A stretch of DNA of 64,000 nucleotides from Chrysoporthe austroafricana (taxonomy: Eukaryota; Ascomycota; Sordariomycetes; Diaporthales; Cryphonectriaceae). Location: positions 1,550,001-1,614,000 of the forward strand of contig JYIP02000001.1 in NCBI GenBank assembly GCA_001051155.2, given 5' to 3'. Positions 1 to 11,393 of this stretch are shown one piece after another. Within the stretch, counting starts at the first letter, position 1, and the number at the start of each line of letters is the position of its first letter. Position numbers and translations under genes: made by a program. The notes under the pieces are model-generated. The model made no database searches. It was not told the DNA's origin and saw nothing but the letters and a program-made list of their open reading frames with translations.

Positions 1-536
1 TAGAAATCCATCAGCTAACTGTACTAAAAACACTACAGTAGGAAATTGAGCGGACGACAACATACCTGGACCCCGATGGAGGGTGAGCACTGGTGGATAG
101 GCTTTGCTCAATCTCAAGGCAGTGCCATTTCTATCGAAAAATACTGTCGGCCTATTTCCGCGGTCCAGATCCTTGCATAAGTCCCATCGCATATTGCAAA
201 ATTCGCAACGTCTAGCCTGGTCTTCAAGATCAGAGAGCTCGTCCCTGATCTCAAAAGGCTCAGCCCAGGACTCCATCTCTTTGCACTTCCCACGAAGTTC
301 CGCGGCTGTTAATGGGCTTGGCGTGATCCATCTCAAAACCTCCTTATCAACACACAGTTGCTCAACAAAGTCGTTGTCGCATGAAAATTCCCATCTGTCG
401 TTGAACTGCCCTCAATCGTTAGGGCTTATTGGGTCTTAGACGTCACGAAGCTAAGTGCGATAGGTTGTAGACTTACTAGCTGTGGTAAAGTTAGTTGAGC
501 GTGAATTTGGTAGCTAGAGCAAGGGCGAATGAACAT
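1..536 (-). CDS. HET-domain (heterokaryon incompatibility) protein, 3' part cut by window edge
   Basis: Model: exons 536-477, 405-66 and 23-1 (continuing beyond the window). The 71-bp first intron has a GTAAGT donor and a CTAAC branch sequence 13 nt before its CAG acceptor, and joins exons in phase 0. Exon 2 encodes a charged N-terminus, then a CEFC motif followed by a phenylalanine/aspartate-rich stretch and a segment ending YPPVLTLHRGP. This arrangement (CxxC, spacer, 'PPVL') precedes the HET domain in many filamentous-fungal incompatibility proteins. The HET domain proper would lie off the left edge. The second intron (24-65, 42 bp) is short and uncertain. HET proteins drive cell death on fusion with a genetically different partner. 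It lies downstream of a kinase gene on the same strand. Family call is moderate; the start ATG at 536 is inferred. Confidence 0.5.
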
Positions 537-961
537 ACTGGCTTTTCAGAGGAGTCCAATTAACTTATCTATCCAGGTAAATGCGTATTCAAGCGAGTCA
601 AATTATCATACTCACATGCTACCAAGGGCATCGTCAGTTTCTTGCCAGTCAATGTCTAAAGCAGTTTACAGCACTTTTCAAGTTTTATAAAATGAAATGC
701 AGCGCTCACATCCTATCCATAGAAGCGACCAGAGCATCGGATTAGTACTTCTACTTATACGTCAAGGGTTTCAGCTTTGCCTTACATACTGGAGTTCTGT
801 CAGTACTGCATGATGCCTCAAATCAGACTAGTACTCACATCCTGTGACCCTGTTAGTGTCTATACCACACTGCTGCTAAGATAACTTCTAGTAAGAGTTA
901 ATTCCTTCCTAACGGATAACACCACGTGCTGAGGTTTGAGGTGTTGATGAAGCAAAAAAGG
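537..961. other. Intergenic, HET/kinase spacer
   Basis: AT-rich spacer between two minus-strand genes. It must contain the kinase 3' end and the HET promoter. I see no other gene in it. Confidence 0.5.
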
Positions 962-2663
962 CTAGCTTACAATGATTCTCCGCGGTTCGCCCATCTCAAT
1001 GCGTACTGGCTTATGGACCGTGTCAGCTGAACGATGGGGAGGATTCTGGCCTGAAAACCAATACGCCTCATCCTTCTCGTTAACAATCTTCTGCAGCTCC
1101 AAGTGAAGCTCGCGGGCATCAGCCCGAGGTGGTTTTGTTCGATCATGAGTTTCGGAGCAGAGTTGCACTACCAAGAGCCTTGTTCTGACAAGACGAAGAA
1201 GGGCTCCTATTGCCTGAGATATAGGCCTGCTCTCTAGGTCTTTGCTGACACGATCAGTGAGTGCTATGACTTCGGGATGCACCTCAGCAGGCTTGCCACT
1301 TTCCTGTATCCAGAGCAAGCTACTCCTTGCTCTATAGTCCCAGAGACGTTGGTAAAAATCACGCAAGGTCATGTAGTCGTAGAGCAGCCAGATGGTTAGC
1401 TGTAGCATGATGCATCCCATAGACCAAATATCGTATAAGCGAGTTGTTGGTGCGTTTCTCCTGAGAAAGGCCTCGGGAGGTTCGTATGAGACTGTGCCGC
1501 CTAACCTGGTGGTAGTGGCGTTCCTGTAGCCAGTGGCATCCTCGTGGAATCTCGCCATGCCCAGGTCTGTCATCTTCCAGGTCCCATTCTGTATCAGGAT
1601 ATTCTCTGGCTTTAAGTCTCCGTGTCGGTATGACCCCTCGATGTCTTCATACTCGTATTCGTGAAGTTTCCTAGTGCTTCTGCGAGCCCGGCCAGCTGCT
1701 GAACAATGTTCTTGATGAAAAAGGTGCTGAGCGGAGTACTTTGGTTGTCCGCGTAGAAATTCAGAAGGTTCCCACCCTCGGCCCAAGGAAACATGAAGTA
1801 TTGTTTCCCTGCTCTGGAAATGATGGCCTTCACTTCGATTACATGTTTAAGACGAAGTTTTTCGATTCGTTTCAATGCTGTCACTTCCCTTTGCCAAGAT
1901 CTATACTCTCTGCTCTCGGGTTGATCCTCGCTGACTGAGGCCTTGAGCTCTTTGATAGCAAACTCGTAATTGGCCTGAGAAGGGTTAATGATTTCCCCCA
2001 AACCATGACAAGTGAATTGGGGCCGGGGGGGGGGGAGCAGAAGAAAAATGTGTGACAGATGCCACGAGCGCTGCAAATCTTTCAACTTCTCACCTTGTTA
2101 GAAGGATAGCTCGATTTCAGGTGTGATCGATGGATGGTGACCCGGTAGACAGTTCCAAATGCTCCTTCAGATTGCTCAACAGCCTTTATGAACGGGAATA
2201 TGGCCTCTGGATGCATATTGACGTTTATTTTTGTGTCTGAAAACACAACATCGACGAAACCCCACTGATGGTTCAAGAAGTTTGCTTTTCGAAGTGAAGA
2301 CCACAGATTCGATGGAAAAGCTTGACTGTTCGTGAAGTCGGCCTCGGAAATGGGCAGGTTCTCATCAGTAATATTAAGTTTCTTGAATAATTTGATCGCT
2401 TTTTTCAGATCCTTGGGCAGCAAGCCACTGAGGACACTGATAGCAAAGAGCTTATTCGCACTATGGCGGATGAAATTGGCGAGCTCCTCCTTCCGTCTGT
2501 GTATTAGAGGCCACTTGTAAATGATGGGGTCCATTGTCGCTACCACCTTATTCAATTCACCTTGAGGCGAGAAACGCCTCGCAGGCTCGCCGACTGGGAA
2601 CCTGGATGTCTCGAAAGTGCCGAGTATTAGTTCCTCCAAGTCATTTTTAGGAAATGTCGCCAT
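962..2663 (-). pseudogene. HGDLKPEN-type protein kinase with an apparent 1-nt frameshift
   Basis: Exon 1 2663-2094, intron 2093-1975 (GTGAG...CTCAG, 119 bp, phase 0), exon 2 1974-962. The N-terminal about 160 residues are an unrecognised helical region. The kinase fold follows: a glycine-rich loop (GAFGTVYR), the FAIKEL lysine, RHGDLKPENIL in place of the HRD loop, TDLGMAR in place of DFG, and YEPPE in place of APE. HGD and DLG are seen in fungal kinases found near incompatibility genes. Between codons AEAL and KLHEYEYED the frame shifts by one base near 1667-1672. One extra base would give continuous AEALGKLHEYEYED. As it stands, translation would stop at 1612, before the catalytic loop. I chose the ATG at 2663 because a TATATA at 2786-2791 suggests transcription starts after the earlier ATG (2777). 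Real pseudogene versus base-calling error cannot be settled here. Confidence 0.6.
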
Positions 2664-3074
2664 TGTGTCTTGATTGCCAGTGGGGCCCAAATGCTTGGTA
2701 GCTGGCGTTTTGCTTTCCTTGACGGCATTTTCATGTATGCCGACTGATCTGGCACTTAGCAAGCATTTGAATACCATAGTAGAACTATATAACCGGAGTC
2801 CCTTCAAAAGCTGCACGCCACAAACCGCATGCTCAACAATACCTTACCAAACGCGGGTCGCTGTAAGTATGAACACATACGTGGCTCCCTAATATCTAAT
2901 CAAAGGGCCCAATGCCTGACAGAACCTGCAACTCTACAGATCTGCCAATGAAGCAAGAGGAAATGCGGGATAACGTTGCATTCACAGGTCACCCGACGAC
3001 AGACGTGTGACCATTGCCTAGCTCACCACCTTAAGTACATTGTACCAACCATCTCATTTTAGCCGTATGTTTAG

Positions 3075-3329
3075 TCAAATTTGCCGCAACAAATGAGTCA
3101 CCCGATGAGTATTTGTATTAATCAAAAGTACAGAGATTCCGAGGTGGCCTTCGCATAGCACTTCATTCAATTCTTGAAGGGGAAAATATGCTCGCAGGCT
3201 TGGCTTTTTAGGAGACCGTGGCTCGGTTACTTTGCGAAGTTCATACATTAATGTCCTGATGTCATCGCTGAGACTCGTCAGCTGATTCGATTGGAGCGCA
3301 CCTCTCCTCGATATCATACACATAATCAT
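3075..3329 (-). pseudogene. Possible N-terminal fragment of a second kinase-type gene
   Basis: An 84-codon ATG-initiated frame. It contains RAYFPLQELNEVL, which resembles RRFSPQGELNKVV in the N-terminus of the kinase gene just downstream on the same strand. No kinase motifs follow. It may be a leftover of a tandem duplication. Similarity was judged by eye only. Confidence 0.25.
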
Positions 3330-3936
3330 GCTGCATCTAAGCTAGATAACAACTGCCTTTGTGGATCTGCATCGGAGACATCGGCGGAGACGCTACTATA
3401 GTAATCCAAAACGACATTCTAGGATGGAGGCTTAAATATTGCTAAAAGGCTGTTGATGGATTTAGGTGTTGTTTCTTTTTCTAAATTTTGAGTGGTATGA
3501 AGATATTAAGAGGTAAAAGACACAGAGCGAGGCTCTTAACCCCCTTATCCACTCCACCACTTTCTGTTTTAAGTTCTTTTTTTTCTTAAAAACAAATCAT
3601 GTTTCTCTTTTCTACCTCGGTTGCCCTCCCCTGTGAGGTTTTAGCAATGAGCAGGGTTAGGGTTACCTTTTGCTGCTAGTGTGTCAACAAGTGACGTCAC
3701 CAGATTCGGAAAACAGACATGCGATGAAGACGGCGAGAATCTGACTAGCTACAACCACTTTGAATCCGAAATTTCAGCATGATGATATGAGTCATCCAGT
3801 GGTGTTACGGAGTGGAAGAGGAATTCGGTAACCAGACATTCCGTGTGAAGACCTCCACACTATTCCCTAGTCAGTACGCGTCGCCTGTTGCCAGTTATGC
3901 TACGAGATGTGAAGTCCAACACTAACGCTCGAAAAG
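3330..3936. other. AT-rich intergenic region
   Basis: Low-complexity AT-rich DNA with homopyrimidine runs (around 3570-3620), a short GGTTAGGGTTA stretch at 3655-3665, and a CRE-like TGACGTCA at 3692-3699. It includes the lipase promoter. No gene recognised. Confidence 0.5.
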
Positions 3937-4850
3937 ATGTGCAAGTACCCAATAGTACTGGCCCATGGCCTCTTCGGCTTCGCAGAGCTCAAGTTGGCAG
4001 GCTCATACCTACCGCCAATTCACTATTGGTACGGCATCAAGGAGGCTCTGACAGCACACGGCACTGAAGTCATCACGGCTTCTGTCCCGCCGTCAGGGAG
4101 CATCGAGGAGCGGGCTGCCAAACTGCGGGAACACATCCTCGCCAGTTCGAAAGGCAGACCAGTCAACATTGTCGCCCATTCTATGGGTGGGTTAGATGCA
4201 CGCTATATGATCAGCAAATCCCGCCAGAAACGGAGCCTTGCCCAGGAGCAGAAGAAGGAACCCGAGAATGACATAAACGTGAGGGCACTGGTGACTATCG
4301 CGACCCCGCATCATGGCTCGGCATATGCAGACTTTCTGCTTGACCGGATCGGACAGGACAACCTGCCTCGGTTGTACAATGCTTGGAAGAGCACGACGGG
4401 ACTCGGCACTGGGGCCTTTTCTCAGCTAACTCGGAAATACATGACCGAGGAATTCAATCTTAGGATATTAGATGACCCGGATGTGAGGTACTTTTCGTAT
4501 GGAGCAACGTTGGAGCGGAGACCACCACTTCTGAGCCCCTTTCGAGGATCGTACGGAGTCATTCTTGACAAGGAGGGCCCGAATGATGGATTGGTAAGCG
4601 TGGATAGTGCGAGGTGGGGGGTGTACAAAGGCACGCTGGAGGGTGTAAGCCACCTCGATCTCATCAATTGGACAAATAGACTGAGATGGACGATGAGGAA
4701 GTGGATTGGCGAACCTAACCCGTAAGTCAAATCTCCCCAATACCTGAGCTCCATGGATGCGACCGTCGTTAATACTGTAGCCTCTCAAGATTTAATGCCA
4801 TCGCATTCTATCTGCAAATAGCCGACATGCTCGATAAAGAGGGTCTGTGA
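3937..4850 (+). CDS. Alpha/beta-hydrolase lipase (triacylglycerol lipase family)
   Basis: Exons 3937-4721 and 4781-4850; the 59-bp intron (GTAAGT...TGTAG, phase 2) gives 284 aa. Without splicing the frame stops right after the donor; splicing adds a C-terminus ending FYLQIADMLDKEGL, as in related lipases. Start: MCKYPIVLAHGLFGF, where HGLFGF is the oxyanion-hole motif. The nucleophile elbow AHSMGG places catalytic Ser at residue 82. Likely acid Asp217 (PNDGLVS) and His239 (VSHLD) complete the triad. There is no signal peptide, so this looks intracellular, hydrolysing acyl esters. A charged insert (RQKRSLAQEQKKEP) lies between the Ser elbow and the conserved ATPHHGS. Exact substrate unknown. 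Confidence 0.85.
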
Positions 4851-5815
4851 AGATGGTGTGGGGTGACTGGCGTCTTTGAATGTTGCGAACTGGGCCGTCA
4901 TATAGAATTCAAGAATCTCACTTATAAACTGACTCAATCACGGGTCTGAAGTTGCGAGGGGGATGCAGAGATTCCTTTCACATCCAAGGCTGCTTAATAT
5001 TCCTTGTTAGTGAATTCAACAGTAGTCTCAGATATGACAGAAAGTCGAATCACCTAAAGCGTAACTGCCATGCACGCAGAATGCGACTCATAATTGCCCA
5101 GCTTTTAGAGGATGGCCACGGGTCCGATGAGACTTAGAGTTGGATGGTCTTGGCGATCAGATCTACTAAGTTGCAGCCTGGCAGGTTGCGAGATTTCGCA
5201 ATATCTAGCATTATTAGCGTCACCATTATCTCAGAATCTTTCCTAGTATGCTGTGAAAATAAACGAATGACGTAAATTCTGTTATTTCTGTTCTGACGGC
5301 CCATAATTCACCCAGAGCATTTCAACTGACGTTTCAAAGTTTTTTTGCGGTCCTGAATCGTCGGGTATGCCTTGAGACCTCTCCATGGACTCCAGCTCGT
5401 AAGCAGATAATAGTGATCCGCTCGTCATCAACTGCCTTGAATTGACTAACTAGATTTCGAATTGCACTTTGATCAAGAACCCAGTATTATTCTAACTCCT
5501 CTGACCTTCCGATTGTGATGGAAGAGTCATCATGTAGTTTCAAAATGGCCTTCGCCGATTCCGACATGTCGTTGGGGCCGCATGACGCCACAGTCAGCGG
5601 CTTAGTCCCCAGTGGCCCCGGCGCTGACTTGTGGCTGGTGACCGTGGCGTTCTAAAATACCAGCCGTTGATTGGACGCACAGATTCCCACCTCCAGCTGC
5701 TCGCTCTTTGAGAAAATTGACGAACTACCGACTGCACCGTCCTCAATTGACAACATCGTTTCCGACACCACCCACCTTCGGAAAGCTCAACAGGCATCCT
5801 GTCAATACCGTCAAA
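4851..5815. other. Intergenic region, eL42 promoter and 5' leader
   Basis: No coding region supported. The right half holds the promoter and 5' UTR of the eL42 gene. Confidence 0.5.
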
Positions 5816-6598
5816 ATGGTACGAACTGCTTGTTCGAAATCCTGATTCTACCCCCGTGCTGACCTCTTGTCCTTCAGGTGAACATTCCCAAGACCAGAAA
5901 GACGTGAGTGCCACCCAGCGAAAATTCGCCCCAATGCCCCACGAAAGCCGACCAGTCCCACGACGGCGAATGCGAAACGATCGGAACAAACGTTTTCCCA
6001 TCGACATACTCGTCGCAAATAAAGCAAAAAGAGGAGGGGCATAGGAATCAATAGCTTCTTGATGGATTGGATGGACTTTCGCAGGGGCGCGGGAGCTGTT
6101 ATGGATTCTATGGGAACATGTACTGATTGAGAGATATAGCTACTGCAAGGGCAAGGACTGCAAGAAGCACACCCTGCACAAGGTCACGCAGTGTAAGTTG
6201 CCCGAGTTGAGGATGGGAGATGAACATCGCGACCAGATATACTAACCCCTCCAAAGACAAGGCTGGCAAGGCCTCCCTGTTCGCCCAGGGTAAGAGACGT
6301 TACGACCGGTATGTGCCAACGACCACAACCCTACGACCCTCACATCGACGAAGCCCCCCGATCCCTTAGCGCTTCGATTACATGCCCGCTGACGAAGGTT
6401 CACAAATATAGTAAGCAGTCCGGATACGGTGGTCAAACGAAGCCCGTCTTCCACAAGAAAGCCAAGACTACCAAGAAGGTCGTGCTGCGTCTCGAGTGCT
6501 CCCAGTGCAAGACCAAGCTGCAACTGGCGCTGAAGCGATGCAAGCACTTCGAGTTGGGTGGTGACAAGAAGACCAAGGGTGCCGCTCTGGTTTTCTAA
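5816..6598 (+). CDS. RPL42: 60S ribosomal protein eL42 (L44/L36a)
   Basis: Exons 5816-5818, 5878-5903, 6140-6192, 6257-6308 and 6412-6598 give 106 aa, the normal length. The first coding exon is only the ATG, the second is 26 nt, and every junction keeps the frame. The protein runs [20 protein letters not shown]...[13 protein letters not shown]. It has the zinc-binding cysteine pairs CKGKDC near the N-terminus and CSQC near the C-terminus. It is a cytosolic large-subunit protein near the tRNA exit site. Residue 56 is proline (QTKPVF); in yeasts, Gln at this position gives cycloheximide resistance, so this gene has the sensitive form. The intron-dense 5' end is usual for fungal ribosomal protein genes. 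Confidence 0.95.
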
Positions 6599-7110
6599 AC
6601 GGGGAAATCGAACGGCTGCTTGCTTTTGTCTTTGGTCATCCACATCTTCTGGTCTGCGGCGAGAATACACGACACAATTCTCACAACTTTTCTACCTACA
6701 CATCAAATGGCAGACGGTGGTCATTACGGACGGGTCCTTCGGCGCAAGGATAAAAATGCGTGCATTGCCTGCTTTCGGGTCCTCGCGGTTGCTGTGAGGA
6801 GGTCTCAGTACATAGGACAGATGGAATTCAGTTCCATGTGGTGCTGATTTGAACCGAAGTAGAAGTCTGATTGTGACGGTTAGAGACGTGCAGGTCCACG
6901 AGAGCGCAGTGACTTGAAGCCGGCAGCCGAGAAGAGACAATTAAAGAGTCGAGCCACTTGATCGGAAACCCCAAGCGACATTCATCGTGACCACTAGACA
7001 TCCAAGCAACGAAAGCAAGATATATCTACATCCTGTGGTATTGAGAGGGATTTCGAGATGGAATCACCCGAAGACTGCCGCTTCCGCCCTCCTAATGCTA
7101 GACGCGAAAC
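6599..7110. other. Convergent 3' region between eL42 and 2H phosphoesterase genes
   Basis: Both genes end here facing each other. The stretch should hold the two 3' UTRs. No gene seen. Confidence 0.5.
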
Positions 7111-8392
7111 CTAGAACCCCTCGCCCATCATGATGGTCCTGCCGCCTCCGTACCAAAGAGTTCCGCATCTTGCGTCCAGCCCCCTCCCTTGACCTACGAT
7201 CCACTCCCCGACAAACCCTCCATCCGCTTGATCCCACACCTCCTTCTCCAACCAAGCATTAATCTCGTCAATCGTCCTCACCCACCCTTCCCGCATCTCA
7301 GGTGTCGCGTGATCCTCCTGCGTCAGGTACCGCCCTAGCGTGATGTGTGCGCTGGGGACAACATAACGCGAGGCGATGTCCACGCCCGTCGTCTTCGCGA
7401 GGTCGAATACATCCTTGCGGAGATGATGGTACGTGTAGGCATCGTTGACTTCGTGATGCTTGGCGTGGTCTCCGGTGATACCTGTAGCACAGGGCGGAGG
7501 GGATGCCACGGGCTCCCCAGACGCAGGGAGGAAGGACAACGCAACGGCGGCGAGGTCGTACGAGAGTATAGGCTTGACAAGACGCGAACGGTGCTCGAAC
7601 GTAAAATTTGTGAGCGCAGCGAGGGTGGGGCGCATCTGGTTGATGAGATCAGTGACTTCAGCCGCCGTCCGGGTGTGCGTTATCTCAAGGGTGGTCAGAT
7701 GCATGCGGTGAGGAGGCATGAGCCACAGATCTGGACAACGTGGCGGATTAGCGCGGTATACAAGTTGCTTATTGTCGATGGTCATATCCGACGGTGTCCT
7801 CCGCAGGCTGGTCAAAACTAGATCGGCCGGGGGCAGCGATGCAACATACTCGGAGCCGCCTTCTTCAGCAAGGACTGAAGGTGCACAGCTAGTTCGACAA
7901 CATGGTCTGGCGGTCTTGCCCAGAACACCAGACAATTTCTTGGATCCGAGAAGCCGGGCTCCAGACTCGGGTTTTCGAGCCTCAGGAGGAAGGGGTCAAT
8001 AAGGACCTCCTTAAACTCATGAGAGAGGAACTTATCCTTCTGTTGGTCATTCCTCGCCACTCGATGCGTAAAGTATAGCGACTGAATCTCGGCCTAGCAC
8101 ATTCATTAGCATCTTCATTTCTTTAAGGGATGTCATACGCGCGTCTTCATCCCTATCTCCTCACCGCGTGCCGCTAAGTCCGGATAGTGGGAGCTCGCAG
8201 CCAGATTCGCCCTTGGTTTGACACCAGTGCTCAATCTTACATGCCCGGCCTCATTCAAGGCTTCAAACTTACTGGGTCATCGTTACAGGCCTCGATCAGA
8301 GCCTTGTACGGATTCTCACCAGGCCGGATCGTGACGCCTGAGAGGTCCTCGAGCTTGTTCTTGGCATCCGTAGATTCCAGTGTCGGACTCAT
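7111..8392 (-). CDS. 2H phosphoesterase (RNA ligase/cyclic nucleotide phosphodiesterase-like)
   Basis: Exons 8392-8273, 8093-7850 and 7730-7111; introns of 179 bp (GTAAGT...GCTAG) and 119 bp (GTATGT...TCCAG, with a GCTAAT branch). Total 327 aa. The joins restore EACNDDP-AEIQSLYF and KKAAP-NLWLMPPHRMHLTTLEI, which is why I accept them. Two HxT motifs define the 2H fold: H132 (MHLTTL) and H250 (AHITLG). Such enzymes open or hydrolyse 2',3'-cyclic or 1'',2''-cyclic phosphates on RNA-processing products. No signal peptide; probably cytosolic. The cellular substrate is unknown. The ATG at 8392 follows an in-frame stop. Confidence 0.8.
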
Positions 8393-9836
8393 CTCGACGA
8401 CCCAGATATTGCTGTACTACAAAAAGCACTCTTGATCCGGAAGGAGGCGACGTTCCGAATATCCCTCGGCGAAGGTATGCAGGTTCTTGCTGTTGTGTTA
8501 GTCTGTGTTTGTTCAGAACACCTCTGAAGTTGGTTCAACTTAGTTGCGGTGAGGCCCGCGCCCTTGCTGCCGAGAGCGGCACCGATCTCGCAACCACCCT
8601 CAATCATGGACTCAGGGTGACAGGCCGCCTCATCGAATGAGCTTCAATTTTTTTGACAGGAAGCTTACTAATCATTACTATTTGAACTCTCTTGCAACAT
8701 CATACCTCCAGTTGCCCGAGGCTCCGGCCGGAGAAGAGAAGAAGGGAAAAGGATGCGGGTTGGGGGCTTTCTTCCAGTGGAGGGTACTGCATCTGGAGGA
8801 GGAGGTGCAGAGGGGTCGAACAACGATGAAATTCAGGATTTTACGGTGTATTCTATCGTATTTCATCCCGGATGTCCTCGTCGTTATTGCTAGTTTTAAT
8901 AAGTCTTAAAGAAAAAAAATTGTCAGCCAACAAGAACATAAAACTAGGGCCTTGCCAGAGTGACATAGCCTCTAATCACATTACTATTCATCTTGAGAGA
9001 ACATATCGGATTGTCTCAGAGAAGACTCTCAAAGTGCAGCTATGGAACATGCTGGGACCATAGAGACTCTTACAACGCCACGGTGAAGTTGTGCACCTAA
9101 TTATGAGAGAAGTGTCCGGCACCACTACCTATCAGGATTCTCGCAAGATAGAATTATAGCACTGAAGCGACCAAACATCGGAGTAGTGAGTATATTTCTT
9201 GACAGACATTGCTGATCCATAGTGTGCTCTCGCTTCCAGCTCTGATATAAATGCTCGGCTTCTTCTATTGAATAATCAACAACCGGGTAGTTCCTTGTAG
9301 GAGGTGAGGGGTGGACTGGGCGACAAAGGAGTCAGAAATCCCAGTGGGATAGATCTATACTGGGGGATGTGAACAGACAGAGTCCTAGCCCACTCACATA
9401 GATGTTCGGGGATATTGACCCAGAGGAATGCGTAGAAAAGAGGTAGACATAATTTGGCTCTTGAACTTGCATGATGTAGCTGTGTATCATAATGGATTGT
9501 ACCATCCTTGTAATTGTCTTGTCCAGAGTAAAAATCCTAGATCCTGCATGCCTTTTACAGCAATGCATCCAAGGTTTATGATAGACTTATAGAAGCTTCG
9601 TCGAGCAATGTTCTCTGTGATTGTTCCCTGTAAAAGATATACTGTGGGCGAGTTCCAATGTTGTACTCAGCAACCCACTCCTGGAGCTTTTACTGTCGGT
9701 GGTAATAAATATGCTCATCACTCAGTGTGACCTGGCCCAGCTATTGCTCCGTAACCGCCCCGGAGCGCGACAAGACAGTTCAATGCCTCTGAGAATTCAG
9801 AAATGACTTGACTTGCGCAACAAGCTTCCGGTCTTG
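8393..9836. other. Intergenic region upstream of the 2H phosphoesterase gene
   Basis: A minus-strand frame at 8607-8389 can be joined by a CTAAC-containing intron to end FAEGYSERRLLPDQECFL, but I recognise no family and do not annotate it. The rest is AT-rich and holds nothing I can support. Confidence 0.4.
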
Positions 9837-10610
9837 TCACAGCTTGGAAGCAATTGCATTTGGCGACGTCGGTACCTCGACATAGACTGATCCGTCCCCA
9901 GAAGAGCCAAATAAGACTTCCTGGCAGTCCTCACATCCAACACCGTTCGCGAACTGAGTGACCACGAAATCCACCGCCGCTCCTTCAGGCCCTAGAGCCA
10001 CCATTGGGGCATGCCATGTTCCGGCACCATACGTAACGGCCTGGTCAGTTGTGGCAACGAACGCCCGAAGGCCCGACAGATCGGGTGGCGATGAGACCGA
10101 GGGCCTCCGTTGCTGACCGTGTGATCCGGATTCGGTTTCAAGATTTGGTGCCACGATGACGAGGTAACCATTCTGGTCTCTTGATCCTGTGTGGCCTGAT
10201 ATGCTGAGTGGCGTGAAAGTCTGAGTCGTGTACGGATGGCGCTCAAGAATGTTGACCTCGAAGAATGTAGACGATGAGGACGAGATCATGCCTGACGGAG
10301 CGCGGCGATGACTGAGCAGCTTCCGCGCTGCGCACACGAACATGTTCACGACGGCGATGCCTGGGACGCCGCTAGGCGCACGATCGTATCCATTCACCAT
10401 CCGAGTCACATGCTGATATTTGATGGCTGTGCCCTGGTTTGCTGATACAGCTTCAAAGGGCAGAGGTCCGGCATCGGCAAACTTGGAAGGGTGCACGTCG
10501 GATCTCGGGTTCCGGACAACCTCGCCAAAGGATGCAAAGGCGTCGGGGGTGAGCTGATGGGCTGTGACTGTGATTTCTAGCCCCCGAAGCGAGACGCGGA
10601 TGGGAGCCAT
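9837..10610 (-). CDS. Ureidoglycolate lyase (Dal3/AllA-like)
   Basis: Single-exon 257-aa protein starting at MAPIRVSLRGLEITVTAHQL. The frame is open for 20 codons further upstream, but the ATG at 10610 fits the family start and sits in a GCCATGG context. Diagnostic features are the early LTPDAFASFGEVV segment, the central ILERHPYTTQTFTPL (conserved ERH...Q.F.P) and the C-terminal GTWHAPMVAL, all part of the cupin-like ureidoglycolate lyase fold. It converts ureidoglycolate to glyoxylate and urea, the last step of allantoin breakdown in fungi. Other allantoin genes are not in this window. A Ser-rich insert (SSSSST) lies before the ERHP motif. The C-terminal tail with GCEDCQEV is longer than in yeast Dal3. 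Confidence 0.85.
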   Translation of the reverse strand: MAPIRVSLRGLEITVTAHQLTPDAFASFGEVVRNPRSDVHPSKFADAGPLPFEAVSANQGTAIKYQHVTRMVNGYDRAPSGVPGIAVVNMFVCAARKLLSHRRAPSGMISSSSSTFFEVNILERHPYTTQTFTPLSISGHTGSRDQNGYLVIVAPNLETESGSHGQQRRPSVSSPPDLSGLRAFVATTDQAVTYGAGTWHAPMVALGPEGAAVDFVVTQFANGVGCEDCQEVLFGSSGDGSVYVEVPTSPNAIASKL

Positions 10611-11393
10611 GGCCGAGTTGATGTGGCGTGATAGGCTTTCTGCGCGGTAATCACTGCCAGGATAAAACAAGGAAATCTGACATCTGCTCCGAAGCGGGAG
10701 AGCTCAGCGTTGGAGAAGTTGTTAGCGTGAATAGAGAGAGTCCTTGAACCGTCAAGTTCCGCGCCAGGATCCGCAGAGCCTAGATAAGCGTCCCAGTGGC
10801 GCTTCGCTTAAGGAAGAAAAAAGAATTAATAAACAAATAAAATTGGAAATTAAAAAAGGCAGGTGAAATGTCATGCATTCTGTGTCGTCTGTTTCCTAGA
10901 TTTTTCGCTTCTCAAAAGTGGAATATCTTAAAGTCACACAAGGCCTTTAGATAACGTTTCTAGTGACTTAATGACCCAAATATGCCCAATCGCATTGTTG
11001 CTGAAAGCGAGCCCTTTATCCTGGAAAGGCGGACTGGAAGACGAGGTGGAAGGCGCAGCATGCAGGTCACAGGTGATGCTGACTTTTCTTTTTCAACAAG
11101 CCCCGAGTGGTGAGTCCGAGGCAACAGGCAGTCTCACCTGAGGTGAGATACTGAATTTGACTGTTCTACTAGCCAGTATTTGAGCGTCAACTTCATCGAT
11201 CTTGGAGCTACCTAAGTCTTCTCTAACAGCCTGCTAAAATTCCTGACATATTGCCACTGACTTCGAACTATTTCGAAAGTATACGAATGCCATCATAGCA
11301 CAGATTCGAGGCGCTCGTCTAATTATATCACTTATCTATCAGTAATCTTCGGCGACTGAACAAGACCAATCAAGCATTTTCCCCATTTCCGAC
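10611..11393. other. Divergent promoter region
   Basis: Spacer between the ureidoglycolate lyase gene (minus) and a small plus-strand gene. AT-rich around 10805-10860. No gene seen. Confidence 0.45.

Noticed and set aside
8389..8607. Minus frame that can be spliced to end FAEGYSERRLLPDQECFL
   Set aside because: Intron plausible but no upstream exon or family; too little to call a gene.
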